From NCBI GenBank assembly GCA_016764035.1, contig JAESSQ010000116.1, forward strand, positions 1 to 9,099: a stretch of DNA of 9,099 nucleotides, read 5' to 3'. Under the pieces are notes generated by a model. It did no database searches and was not told the origin of the DNA. It saw only the letters and a list, made by a program, of their open reading frames with translations. Below, piece after piece: positions 1 through 5,794 of the stretch (positions within the stretch are counted from its first letter, which is position 1; each line of letters opens with the position of its first letter). Both the position numbers and the translations under genes were made by a program. Origin of the DNA: Gammaproteobacteria bacterium (GTDB taxonomy: Bacteria; Pseudomonadota; Gammaproteobacteria; SZUA-229).

Positions 1-10
1 CACAAACAAA

Positions 11-42
11 ATTAAAAAAGGCTTTCATTGCTGAAAGCCTTT
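11..42 (-). terminator. Intrinsic terminator of the tRNA Pro-Arg-His operon
   Basis: A perfect 11-bp inverted repeat (17-27 with 32-42) encloses a 4-nt loop. On the minus strand the stem AAAGGCTTTCA/TGAAAGCCTTT runs straight into TTTAATTTTG, the classic stem plus U-tract. It lies 7 nt beyond the encoded CCA of tRNA-His, so it should end the tRNA operon. The plus strand after the stem is also T-rich (TTTAATTATTT), so it may also stop transcription arriving from the left. Confidence 0.88.
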
Positions 43-49
43 AATTATT

Positions 50-126
50 TGGGGTGGCTGATGGGGCTCGAACCCACGACGACCGGAATCACAATCCGGG
101 ACTCTACCAACTGAGCTACGCCCACC
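50..126 (-). tRNA. tRNA-His (anticodon GUG)
   Basis: The minus strand folds as a tRNA: D stem GCTC/GAGT, anticodon stem CCGGA/TCCGG around loop TTGTGAT (anticodon GTG, histidine), T arm GTGGG-TTCGAGC-CCCAT, and an encoded CCA at 50-52. The extra G-1 diagnostic of tRNA-His is encoded at 126 and faces C73. Last gene of the Pro-Arg-His operon. Oddity: the 5' acceptor strand reads GTGGGCG while the 3' strand reads CAGCCAC, so positions 5-68 (G-G) and 6-67 (C-A) do not pair. Other bacterial tRNA-His genes I recall pair GTGGCTG with CAGCCAC. Identity is not in doubt; functional quality of the stem is. Confidence 0.93.
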
Positions 127-225
127 ATAATTCTTTTTTTCAGCATACTTACTAAAACATGAGTCATGTTTACTTGTCCCTTAGCTTATTTAAGTAAATA
201 AACTTAAGTACATGACACAAAACAT
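127..225 (-). other. tRNA-His/tRNA-Arg spacer with two dyads
   Basis: This 99-bp AT-rich spacer inside the tRNA transcript holds a perfect 17-bp dyad (AAACATGA, centre G163, TCATGTTT; 155-171) and a second 6-bp inverted repeat (TTAAGT 190-195 with ACTTAA 202-207). I see no gene or promoter. The dyads would form hairpins in the precursor RNA and are plausible endonuclease processing structures; that role is inference. Confidence 0.5.
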
Positions 226-302
226 TGGTACGCCTGGCAGGATTCGAACCTGCTACCCTCGGCTTAGAAGGCCGATGCTCTATCCGAGTGAGCTACAGGC
301 GC
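226..302 (-). tRNA. tRNA-Arg (anticodon UCU)
   Basis: A 77-nt tRNA with acceptor strands GCGCCTG and CAGGCGT (G1-U72 wobble, the rest paired), anticodon loop CTTCTAA giving anticodon TCT, T arm GCAGG-TTCGAAT-CCTGC and encoded CCA (226-228). It reads AGA/AGG arginine codons. Middle gene of the operon, 99 bp upstream of tRNA-His. Confidence 0.95.
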
Positions 303-337
303 AGATTCTTAAAACCTGTTTATTTATCAATACAATA

Positions 338-360
338 AATTTGATCGGGGTAGAGAGATT
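338..360 (-). repeat. Second copy of the tRNA-Pro 3' end
   Basis: This 23-bp segment matches 520-542 with one mismatch (A344 versus G526), an offset of 182 bp. In the intact gene the matching bases are the last 19 nt of tRNA-Pro including CCA, plus 4 nt of 3' flank. The mismatch changes the copied CCA to TCA. Nothing else of a tRNA body is present here, so it is a partial duplicate and not a broken tRNA gene. Confidence 0.85.
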
Positions 361-523
361 ATTGCGGGCTCCGTGCCCTTCACCCTTCGGGCCATGCTAC
401 GCATGTTCAAAGTTGCTCCAGGCAATTTTGTCGAACACTAACGTTCAAATCTCTCTCCCTTGCCAGGTATTATCTCATAATGCCATATACTAGCCACGCT
501 CCATCGTAACCAATTTTTTAATT
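342..523 (-). ncRNA. RtT-like tRNA-operon repeat RNA (candidate)
   Basis: Between tRNA-Pro and tRNA-Arg the minus strand carries one unit of about 182 bp that ends in a copy of the last 19 nt of tRNA-Pro. The E. coli tyrT operon has the same layout: repeats of about 178 bp, each carrying 19 bp of the tRNA-Tyr 3' end, giving the small RtT RNA. Inside the unit are a short hairpin CATGC-TAC-GCATG (393-405) and a GCCC/GGGC pairing beside it. Another segment, 443-459, resembles the tRNA 3' end in the opposite orientation. The family assignment is from layout and remembered resemblance, not from a covariance search. It could alternatively be an uncharacterised tRNA-associated repeat. Protein-like translation of this stretch is spurious. 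Confidence 0.5.
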
Positions 524-542
524 TGGTCGGGGTAGAGAGATT
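520..542 (-). repeat. Parent copy of the 23-bp repeat (tRNA-Pro 3' end)
   Basis: This is the intact partner of the 338-360 copy and covers the 3' acceptor strand, discriminator, CCA and 4 nt of flank of tRNA-Pro. Confidence 0.85.
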
Positions 543-600
543 CGAACTCCCGACATCCTGCTCCCAAAGCAGGCGCGCTACCAGACTGCGCTATACCCCG
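524..600 (-). tRNA. tRNA-Pro (anticodon UGG)
   Basis: A 77-nt tRNA with fully paired acceptor strands CGGGGTA/TACCCCG, including the C1-G72 pair typical of bacterial tRNA-Pro. The anticodon stem CCTGC/GCAGG encloses loop TTTGGGA (anticodon TGG), followed by T arm GGGAG-TTCGAAT-CTCTC and encoded CCA (524-526). First gene of the operon, about 40 bp from the predicted promoter. Its 3' end is duplicated 182 bp downstream. Confidence 0.95.
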
Positions 601-640
601 ACACTTCTCAAATTTCACAAAGTAACTCGCGAATCAAGAG

Positions 641-676
641 GCGGGGAATATTACGCTTTGCTCAAGCGATGGTCAA
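641..676 (-). promoter_or_regulatory. Sigma70 promoter of the tRNA operon
   Basis: On the minus strand a -35 box TTGACC (671-676) and a -10 box TAATAT (648-653) are separated by exactly 17 bp and followed by CCCCGC (641-646). A GC-rich discriminator is the usual mark of stringently controlled stable-RNA promoters. Position fits: it fires into tRNA-Pro with a leader of roughly 40 nt. Start site inferred, not measured. Confidence 0.75.
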
Positions 677-749
677 GATACTATTTACACCTTGTGGTTA
701 TTATATCCGACGTGCGAAAATTGGTTTTTTGAATCATGAAACAAATACT

Positions 750-1613
750 ATGTCGGCACAAATAATTGATGGTAAGGCCATAGCCGCCGATGTCAGGAAT
801 CAGGTACGTCTTGATATTGAGCAACGCACTAAAAATAATCAACGCGCACCCGGTTTGGCGGTTATTCTTGTCGGGCAAAACCCCGCTTCGCAAGTTTATG
901 TACGAAAAAAACGCGAAGCTTGCGATGAAGCCGGCCTGGTATCGAAATCCTATGATCTTGCCGATAACACGGATCAAAAAACACTATTAAGCCTTATTGA
1001 AAAGTTAAACAATGATGCCACCATTGACGGTATTTTAGTGCAACTGCCGTTACCCGAGCATATCGACGATACATCAGTACTTGAAGCCATTCATCCCGAC
1101 AAAGATGTCGACGGCTTTCACCCTTACAATATTGGCCGATTAGTGCAACGCATGCCACTACTGCGCCCCTGTACACCACATGGCGTTATTCATATGCTGG
1201 AAGCTATTGGCGAAACCTTTAAAGGACGCCATGCATTGGTCGTCGGCGCATCGAATATCGTCGGCCGCCCGATGAATATGGAATTATTATTAGCCGGTGC
1301 GACCGTCACAACCGCGCACCGCTTTACGCATGATCTAGCCAATTTTGTCGCCGATGCCGACATACTTGTTGTCGCTGTTGGTAAACCCGGCATCGTAAAA
1401 GGTGAGTGGGTAAAACCTGGCGCCACTGTGGTCGACGTGGGTATCAATCGTTTAGCCAATGGCAAACTAACAGGAGATGTGGATTTTGAAACTGCAGCGG
1501 AACGCGCAGGCTGGATAACGCCTGTACCCGGTGGCGTTGGTCCAATGACAGTTGCTATGTTATTACGCAACACCTTACAGGCAGCACGAACACATGATAA
1601 ATCTACCGTGTGA
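750..1613 (+). CDS. folD: Bifunctional methylenetetrahydrofolate dehydrogenase/cyclohydrolase FolD
   Basis: Cytosolic enzyme interconverting 5,10-methylene-THF, 5,10-methenyl-THF and 10-formyl-THF with NADP+, feeding purine synthesis and initiator-tRNA formylation. The 287-aa product has the family signatures in order: VGQNPASQVYVRKK (41-54) with catalytic Tyr50 and Lys54, DGILVQLPLP (93-102), PDKDVDGFH (116-124), PCTPHGV (140-146), the nucleotide-binding VVGASNIVGRP (164-174) and PVPGGVGPMT (258-267). Length is normal. The start at 750 gives the usual MSAQIIDGKAIA N terminus. The longer frame from 669 would run through the -35 box of the divergent tRNA promoter and adds no conserved sequence. 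No good Shine-Dalgarno precedes the ATG. The gene diverges from the tRNA operon and converges on the CBS gene. Confidence 0.96.
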   Translation: MSAQIIDGKAIAADVRNQVRLDIEQRTKNNQRAPGLAVILVGQNPASQVYVRKKREACDEAGLVSKSYDLADNTDQKTLLSLIEKLNNDATIDGILVQLPLPEHIDDTSVLEAIHPDKDVDGFHPYNIGRLVQRMPLLRPCTPHGVIHMLEAIGETFKGRHALVVGASNIVGRPMNMELLLAGATVTTAHRFTHDLANFVADADILVVAVGKPGIVKGEWVKPGATVVDVGINRLANGKLTGDVDFETAAERAGWITPVPGGVGPMTVAMLLRNTLQAARTHDKSTV

Positions 1614-1625
1614 ACATAAGCGCGG

Positions 1626-1654
1626 CATAACAAATTTTACACGATGTAAAGATG
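1626..1654. other. Weak dyad between convergent folD and CBS genes
   Basis: The 61-bp convergent gap holds the inverted repeat TTTACA-CGA-TGTAAA within an AT-rich stretch. It has no proper U-tract, so it is only a weak candidate for a two-way transcription stop; nothing stronger is visible here. Confidence 0.25.
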
Positions 1655-1674
1655 TATTACGCAATACCCTCACT

Positions 1675-2082
1675 TTAAAACTTAACCAATCCTTTCCACA
1701 CCATATCTGTGTAACTGATAATTCCTACCACCTCTTTATTTTTAACAACCGGCGCCCGCGACAGACTAAATCTTTCGAAAAAACGCGCGCAATATCGCAC
1801 ATCCATATCCGGATCAACCGGCAAAAGCGGTTTAACCATAATTTCATAAATATTAACCCGATCTGGCGAACGATCTTTTGCCAAGACTTCTTTGGCAATA
1901 TCAGAGATCAACACCATACCGTACTCGTCTGCGTCATACCTCTTATCGACAATCAGTAATTTAGTTTCATCATGTTTCATGGTAGACAATGCTTCCCTTA
2001 CCGTCATTCTTCCATCAATTATGTCAAACTTGCGTTTCATTACATCACTTACGCGAATCAATTTATTATCTGAATTCATCAT
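1675..2082 (-). CDS. Two-CBS-domain protein of the DUF1538/PII operon
   Basis: A 135-aa soluble protein made almost entirely of a CBS pair. The first CBS spans about 10-66 (VSDVMKRKFDIIDG ... GMVLISDIAKEVL) and the second about 76-135 (VNIYEIMVKPLLPVDPDMD ... EVVGIISYTDMVWKGL). CBS pairs bind adenine nucleotides (AMP, ADP, ATP, SAM) and usually gate a partner. No catalytic or DNA-binding domain is attached, so it probably acts as a sensor subunit. It is last in a same-strand cluster; its ATG overlaps the TGA of the PII-like gene by 4 nt (ATGA), implying coupled translation. A second ATG follows at 2079 directly after that stop, so initiation could use either. Inference: it senses adenylate state for the DUF1538 transporter. 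Ligand unknown. Confidence 0.9.
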   Translation of the reverse strand: MMNSDNKLIRVSDVMKRKFDIIDGRMTVREALSTMKHDETKLLIVDKRYDADEYGMVLISDIAKEVLAKDRSPDRVNIYEIMVKPLLPVDPDMDVRYCARFFERFSLSRAPVVKNKEVVGIISYTDMVWKGLVKF

Positions 2083-2429
2083 AGTTCTTTCTCCACTGCT
2101 TCTTCTAATTCTTCGATCTGGTGCGCCACACCCACCGCATCTTCAACGTCAATCTGAATGGCGATACCACTACCTGGCTGTTCTTCAAACTCTCCAATCA
2201 CTGCAATTTCCTCCAGGATATGCCGACTCAAGTGTTTTTCGACTAAAAACAATATGACATCGCGTTGCGTTTCCAACGACAGGCCTAGAAATGTTTTTTT
2301 CAAAGCCAATCCTTCGCCACGTGCATTATTTATTACTGTTGCACCCGTTGCACCCGCCTCTCTTGCAGCCTTCATTACCTTGTCGGTTTTAGAATCTTCA
2401 ACAAAGGCAATAATTAATTTAAAATGCAT
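2079..2429 (-). CDS. PII-like (GlnB-fold) signalling protein, non-canonical
   Basis: A 116-aa protein with a PII-like ferredoxin fold: MHFKLIIAFVEDSKTDKVM (strand 1, helix 1), GATGATVINNARG (strand 2), a T-loop-like stretch about 37-57, then FLVEKHLSRHILEEIA and the closing SGIAIQIDVEDAVGVAHQ. It differs from GlnB/GlnK: the T-loop lacks the uridylylated Tyr51 and the B-loop TGxxGDGKI motif is replaced by EQPGSGIAI, so classical nitrogen control is unlikely. Trimeric PII-like proteins bind adenyl nucleotides and often regulate a membrane transporter encoded beside them. Here that partner is the DUF1538 pair, 76 bp upstream. A near-perfect Shine-Dalgarno AGGAGG (2435-2440) lies 5 nt before the ATG, the best in the window, suggesting strong expression. 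Confidence 0.85.
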   Translation of the reverse strand: MHFKLIIAFVEDSKTDKVMKAAREAGATGATVINNARGEGLALKKTFLGLSLETQRDVILFLVEKHLSRHILEEIAVIGEFEEQPGSGIAIQIDVEDAVGVAHQIEELEEAVEKEL

Positions 2430-2433
2430 GACA

Positions 2434-2440
2434 CCCTCCT
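2434..2440 (-). promoter_or_regulatory. Strong ribosome binding site of the PII-like gene
   Basis: The minus strand reads AGGAGGG followed by TGTC and the ATG. It fixes the start of the PII-like gene and contrasts with the absent or weak sites before the DUF1538 genes. A weak 5-bp hairpin (2451-2455 with 2465-2469) lies just upstream. Confidence 0.8.
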
Positions 2441-2505
2441 CATGTTTTCATAGCGTTTTCGCTTCGCTACTTTTGAATATAAAATTTCGTAAAGTTTAAC
2501 CATCA

Positions 2506-3318
2506 CTACTGTTCTTTTTTCGAATAAAAAGCATCTTGCTCCTTACGTTTTTTTAATGCACGTGCATCCTTAAATTCAGACAATTGGGCATAAGCCATTA
2601 CTGAAATAATTGGGCATAAACAGGCAAATGCTATTAAACCAAAACCATCTAGCAGAGGGCTTCTTCCAGGTACCGTTTCTGCCAGACCCAATCCTAATGC
2701 AGCAACCAGTGGTACGGTAACAGTCGATGTTGCTACACCACCGGAGTCATAGGCTAGCGGCACGATTAATTTCGGTGAAAAAAACGTCTGTATCACCACG
2801 ATGACATAACCCGTAATGATAAAATAATGCATCGGCACACCGGCAACAATTCGATAAGTCCCCAAAGAAATACCAAACGCCACGCCAATTGCCACCGCTA
2901 TCCTTAGCCCCCATACGCCTATGGCACCACCGGAAACTTCATTAGCTTTAAGCGCAACTAAAATTAATGCAGGCTCTGCTATAGCGGTACCCGCACCCAC
3001 TGCAAAAGCAAATATATAAACCCAGTAATAATCCTGCCAATGTAACTCACCCACGGTAATTCGCGTGCTTTCCAGAAACGCAGGGTTTGTTAATTGCTCA
3101 GCCATACTGCGTCCGATAGGGAACAATGCCTGATCAAGTCCCAGCAGAAAAAAAGTAATGCCAATTAATACATATAACATTCCCATTAAAACTTTTTTTA
3201 AATTTTTAATTTGTTTACGAATAACTAAATACTGAAAACCGAAAATGATAATAGCTATCGGCATAATGTCAAAAAGCGTTGCAAGAAACAAAGACGGGAG
3301 ATCATATAAAGCCTGCAT
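2506..3318 (-). CDS. DUF1538 family membrane protein, second subunit (UmpB-like)
   Basis: A 270-aa polytopic inner-membrane protein of the DUF1538 family. Hydrophobic segments fall at about 10-34, 43-61, 98-121, 137-158, 164-181, 188-214 and 222-244. Conserved motifs are LDQALFPIG (61-69), GTAIAEPALILVALKANE (110-127), AYDSGGVATSTVTVPLV (189-205) and GRSPLLDGFGLIAF (218-231). They match those of its upstream paralogue position for position. The acidic and small-polar residues inside membrane segments suggest an ion path. A highly charged tail (about 247-270) may be cytoplasmic and could dock soluble regulators. Its ATG overlaps the stop of the upstream gene by 1 nt (TAATG). As I recall, a tandem DUF1538 pair (UmpAB) from Halomonas was reported as a Na+(Li+,K+)/H+ antiporter; transfer of that function here is inference. 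Confidence 0.85.
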   Translation of the reverse strand: MQALYDLPSLFLATLFDIMPIAIIIFGFQYLVIRKQIKNLKKVLMGMLYVLIGITFFLLGLDQALFPIGRSMAEQLTNPAFLESTRITVGELHWQDYYWVYIFAFAVGAGTAIAEPALILVALKANEVSGGAIGVWGLRIAVAIGVAFGISLGTYRIVAGVPMHYFIITGYVIVVIQTFFSPKLIVPLAYDSGGVATSTVTVPLVAALGLGLAETVPGRSPLLDGFGLIAFACLCPIISVMAYAQLSEFKDARALKKRKEQDAFYSKKEQ

Positions 3319-4052
3319 TAAATCACCATTCCGTAGCCAAGAACAAAAACGATCGGTAACAATGAAGCAAAAGCAATAAGACCAAAGCCATCAACCATAG
3401 GATTACGACCACTTATGGATGATGCCAGACCAATGCCTAATGCTGTAACTAACGGTACGGTAATCGTTGACGTGGTTACACCACCAGAATCATACGCGAT
3501 ACCAATAATTTCATCGGGCGCAAAACCCGTCATGACTATTACCAAAATATAACCTGACATAATCATATAGTGTATTGGCCAATTTAATAATATACGCAGC
3601 ACACCAAGCATAATCGCCACACCAACCGAAAAAGCAACGGTATAACGCAAGCCATTGGCGTAATCATCCATCGCTAGTTGACTGGGGTCTATCACCCCCG
3701 CCTGCGCTGCTACTTTCGAGGCTTCATTAGCAACCGCTATTAAAGCGGGCTCAGCAATCGTGGTACCAAAACCAAGTGAGAAAGCGAAGGCCAGCAACCA
3801 GAATACACTGCCTTTTTTTGCAAACGCATGTGCCATCGACTCGCCGATTGGAAACAGGCCCTGCTCTAAACCAAAGATGAAAAACGTTAGCCCTAATACA
3901 ACAAAGATAAGCCCGACAAATAATTGCAAAACATTATCGGGCGTCTGCTGCAAAACGATTAATTGAAAAAAAGCAATGACCAGTATGATAGGTAGTAAAT
4001 CTCGTAGACTACCAAGCAAGGAAATTAAAAATAGGCGGAATGAATGCTTCAT
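3318..4052 (-). CDS. DUF1538 family membrane protein, first subunit (UmpA-like)
   Basis: A 244-aa polytopic membrane protein of the DUF1538 family, paralogous to the next gene. Hydrophobic segments lie at about 8-34, 43-61, 83-108, 137-155, 160-177, 190-211 and 222-243. Conserved motifs are GLEQGLFPIG (61-70), GFGTTIAEPALIAVANEA (94-111), AYDSGGVTTSTITVPLV (186-202) and GRNPMVDGFGLIAF (215-228). The repeated FPIG, TxIAEPALI and YDSGGVxTSTxTVPLV elements look like re-entrant or transport-path segments. Many relatives carry two DUF1538 units; here they are split between two overlapping genes, so a heterodimer is likely. The gene follows tatD by 77 bp on the same strand, and no Shine-Dalgarno is evident. 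It ends at residue 244, without the charged tail of its partner. Confidence 0.85.
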   Translation of the reverse strand: MKHSFRLFLISLLGSLRDLLPIILVIAFFQLIVLQQTPDNVLQLFVGLIFVVLGLTFFIFGLEQGLFPIGESMAHAFAKKGSVFWLLAFAFSLGFGTTIAEPALIAVANEASKVAAQAGVIDPSQLAMDDYANGLRYTVAFSVGVAIMLGVLRILLNWPIHYMIMSGYILVIVMTGFAPDEIIGIAYDSGGVTTSTITVPLVTALGIGLASSISGRNPMVDGFGLIAFASLLPIVFVLGYGMVI

Positions 4053-4129
4053 TAATTTAAGGTAACGCTTAGCTATCTCTCATCTGTCTTTTTTACCTGT
4101 AAACAATAAAGCACGATTATTTAAAATGC

Positions 4130-4933
4130 TCATGATAAACCATTCATGCCAAAAAAAGTTTGACTATTGTCATATGCTGCAGTAATTAATTGATCGTCGT
4201 CCAGTTGCATATGGGCTGCAACCGCACTGGCTATATGTGGAAGAAAACAGGGCTCATTACGATTTTTTGCTGTCGGTTTCTGTTGCAAATCTCGCGGTAG
4301 CAAATAGGGCGCATCTGTCTCCAGCATAATCCTGTCGAGCGATATATGCTTGACCGCCTGCTGCAAATCCTGCCCCCTCCTTTCATCACAAATCCAACCC
4401 GTTATACCAACATACATATCCAGCAACATATAATCATTTACCTCTTCGATATTACCGGTAAAGCAATGCGCCACCACTTTATCTAAATCTTTACGACAGC
4501 TTTTTATCATCGAGACCAGATCGTCATGTGCGTCACGCTGATGCAAGAAAATCGGCTTTTGCAATTCAATCGCTAACTCGAGTTGCGCCTCAAACGCATG
4601 TATCTGCTCTTTTCGACTGGAAAAGTTACGATTATAATCAAGACCACACTCGCCAACAGCCACAACATTGTTTTGCTGTAGCATGTCACGTAACTCGCTC
4701 ACCGTATCACTAGAATATTCACTGGCATCATGAGGATGTATTCCCACTGTTGCATAACATATCGAATCGTAGTGCTGCGTTAACTGTATGGCCTGTTCAC
4801 TGTGTAACAGATTCGTACCGGTAACAATCATCTGCGTTACGCCAACCTGTTGCGCACGACCGATAACCTTTGCAACATCTTTTTTAAACGAAGAACCGGT
4901 AAGGTTTACACCGATATCAATATATTTATTCAT
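4130..4933 (-). CDS. tatD: TatD family metal-dependent deoxyribonuclease
   Basis: TatD enzymes are cytosolic 3'-5' DNA exonucleases with a TIM-barrel amidohydrolase fold, linked to DNA repair and degradation. The 267-aa product has DIGVNLTGSSF (6-16; like E. coli TatD, the HxH of other family members is absent), GIHPHD (64-69), VGECGLDY with metal ligand Glu95 (93-100), FLHQRDAH with His131 (129-136), AHCFTG with His156 (155-160) and LETDAPYLLPR with Asp207 (204-214). These match the E. coli TatD ligands with a shift of about four residues. The start at 4933 (MNKYIDIGVN) fits the family; a 15-residue longer frame from 4978 adds nothing conserved. It diverges from rsmJ and may lead the minus-strand cluster that continues with the DUF1538 genes. 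Confidence 0.92.
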   Translation of the reverse strand: MNKYIDIGVNLTGSSFKKDVAKVIGRAQQVGVTQMIVTGTNLLHSEQAIQLTQHYDSICYATVGIHPHDASEYSSDTVSELRDMLQQNNVVAVGECGLDYNRNFSSRKEQIHAFEAQLELAIELQKPIFLHQRDAHDDLVSMIKSCRKDLDKVVAHCFTGNIEEVNDYMLLDMYVGITGWICDERRGQDLQQAVKHISLDRIMLETDAPYLLPRDLQQKPTAKNRNEPCFLPHIASAVAAHMQLDDDQLITAAYDNSQTFFGMNGLS

Positions 4934-5012
4934 ATGAGTTATGATAACAGCCTGATTAGCAAGCAGGTAACAAATCATTTCTATAACGTCATCAAACCCA
5001 TCTTCAATTGCC

Positions 5013-5774
5013 GTGGTCTGCTTTTCTTCGGTGCGCCAACAACAGGCAAAAGCATTTAGTCAACGATTTGAATTGCCTCTACTCAAGAAAAAAAGTGACC
5101 GCTACGAACTCCAGCTATTGATCCATGACGATCTAATCGAATTGTTTGATAAGCAACTTAACACTACATTATCTATCGATTTCTTGAACGGCCCGTTAGC
5201 ACATCGTCACCAGTTCGGCGGTGGTCGAGGTCAGGCAATAGCCAAAGCCGTCGGTTTAAAATCCGGTGTAACACCTACCGTTCTTGATGTTACTGCAGGC
5301 CTGGCTGGTGATGCTTACGTTCTCGCCACACTTGGCTGTTCTATGACATTAGTTGAACGTTCTGCCATTATCTTCAGCCTTATTGAAGATGCCGTAGAGC
5401 GAGCAACACTAAATGAAACATTTAATCCAATACTTAAACAAGGGTTTCAGATAGTTAATAAAGACGCCATTGACTACATAAAAGAACAACAGGCAACAGA
5501 CGGTATTGCACCCGACGTTATCTACATCGACCCCATGTATCCAGATAGAAAGAAATCAGCACTTGTTAAAAAAGACATGCAAATTTTACAACGTCTACAT
5601 ATAAAGGAAAATAACGCAGCCGAACTACTCGACATTGCATTGCAGTTCGCAAAAAAACGTGTCGTTGTTAAACGGCCAGTTCAGGCAGAAACACTCAGTA
5701 ACAAAAAACCAAATACCTGCATAAAAAGTAAAAAAACACGGTATGATATTTACACTATTGCAAAGATGCTATAA
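5013..5774 (+). CDS. rsmJ: 16S rRNA (guanine1516-N2)-methyltransferase RsmJ
   Basis: RsmJ methylates G1516 of 16S rRNA in the small subunit using S-adenosylmethionine. Counting from the GTG at 5013, the 253-aa product shows the RsmJ hallmark GPLAHRHQFGGGRGQAIAKAVG (60-81, here abbreviated from the family core), the SAM-binding strand and loop VLDVTAGLAGDAYVLATLG (90-108), a catalytic-motif-IV-like YIDPMYPDRKKSALVKK (171-187) and KKRVVVKRP (214-222). Length matches E. coli RsmJ (250 aa). The start is uncertain: no ATG exists between the upstream in-frame stop (4968-4970) and the conserved region. GTG at 5013 is the likeliest, but codons just upstream (encoding SSIAV) would complete the expected first beta strand, so a rare ATT start at 5007 or further upstream is possible. 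Divergent from tatD. Confidence 0.92.
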   Translation: MVCFSSVRQQQAKAFSQRFELPLLKKKSDRYELQLLIHDDLIELFDKQLNTTLSIDFLNGPLAHRHQFGGGRGQAIAKAVGLKSGVTPTVLDVTAGLAGDAYVLATLGCSMTLVERSAIIFSLIEDAVERATLNETFNPILKQGFQIVNKDAIDYIKEQQATDGIAPDVIYIDPMYPDRKKSALVKKDMQILQRLHIKENNAAELLDIALQFAKKRVVVKRPVQAETLSNKKPNTCIKSKKTRYDIYTIAKML

Positions 5775-5794
5775 AAAATTATCAGCACAATATT

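Noticed and set aside
212..493. Plus-strand open frame of 93 codons
   Set aside because: It is read from antisense tRNA-Arg and the RtT-like repeat. Similar hypothetical proteins are well-known artefacts of tRNA regions; no start signal supports it.
338..542. Integrated mobile element with att sites made from the tRNA-Pro 3' end
   Set aside because: Only about 160 bp lie between the copies and there is no integrase or cargo; the geometry fits a tyrT-type repeat better.
523..732. Plus-strand open frame of 69 codons with the VERFELPTSCSQ pattern
   Set aside because: The peptide is the antisense translation of tRNA-Pro, a common false annotation, and the frame runs across the tRNA promoter.
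669..749. Upstream extension of FolD by 27 residues
   Set aside because: It overlaps the divergent -35 box and adds sequence not found at FolD N termini; the start at 750 fits the family.
1190..1633. Minus-strand open frame of 147 codons opposite folD
   Set aside because: It is a shadow of folD with no recognisable domain or start signal.
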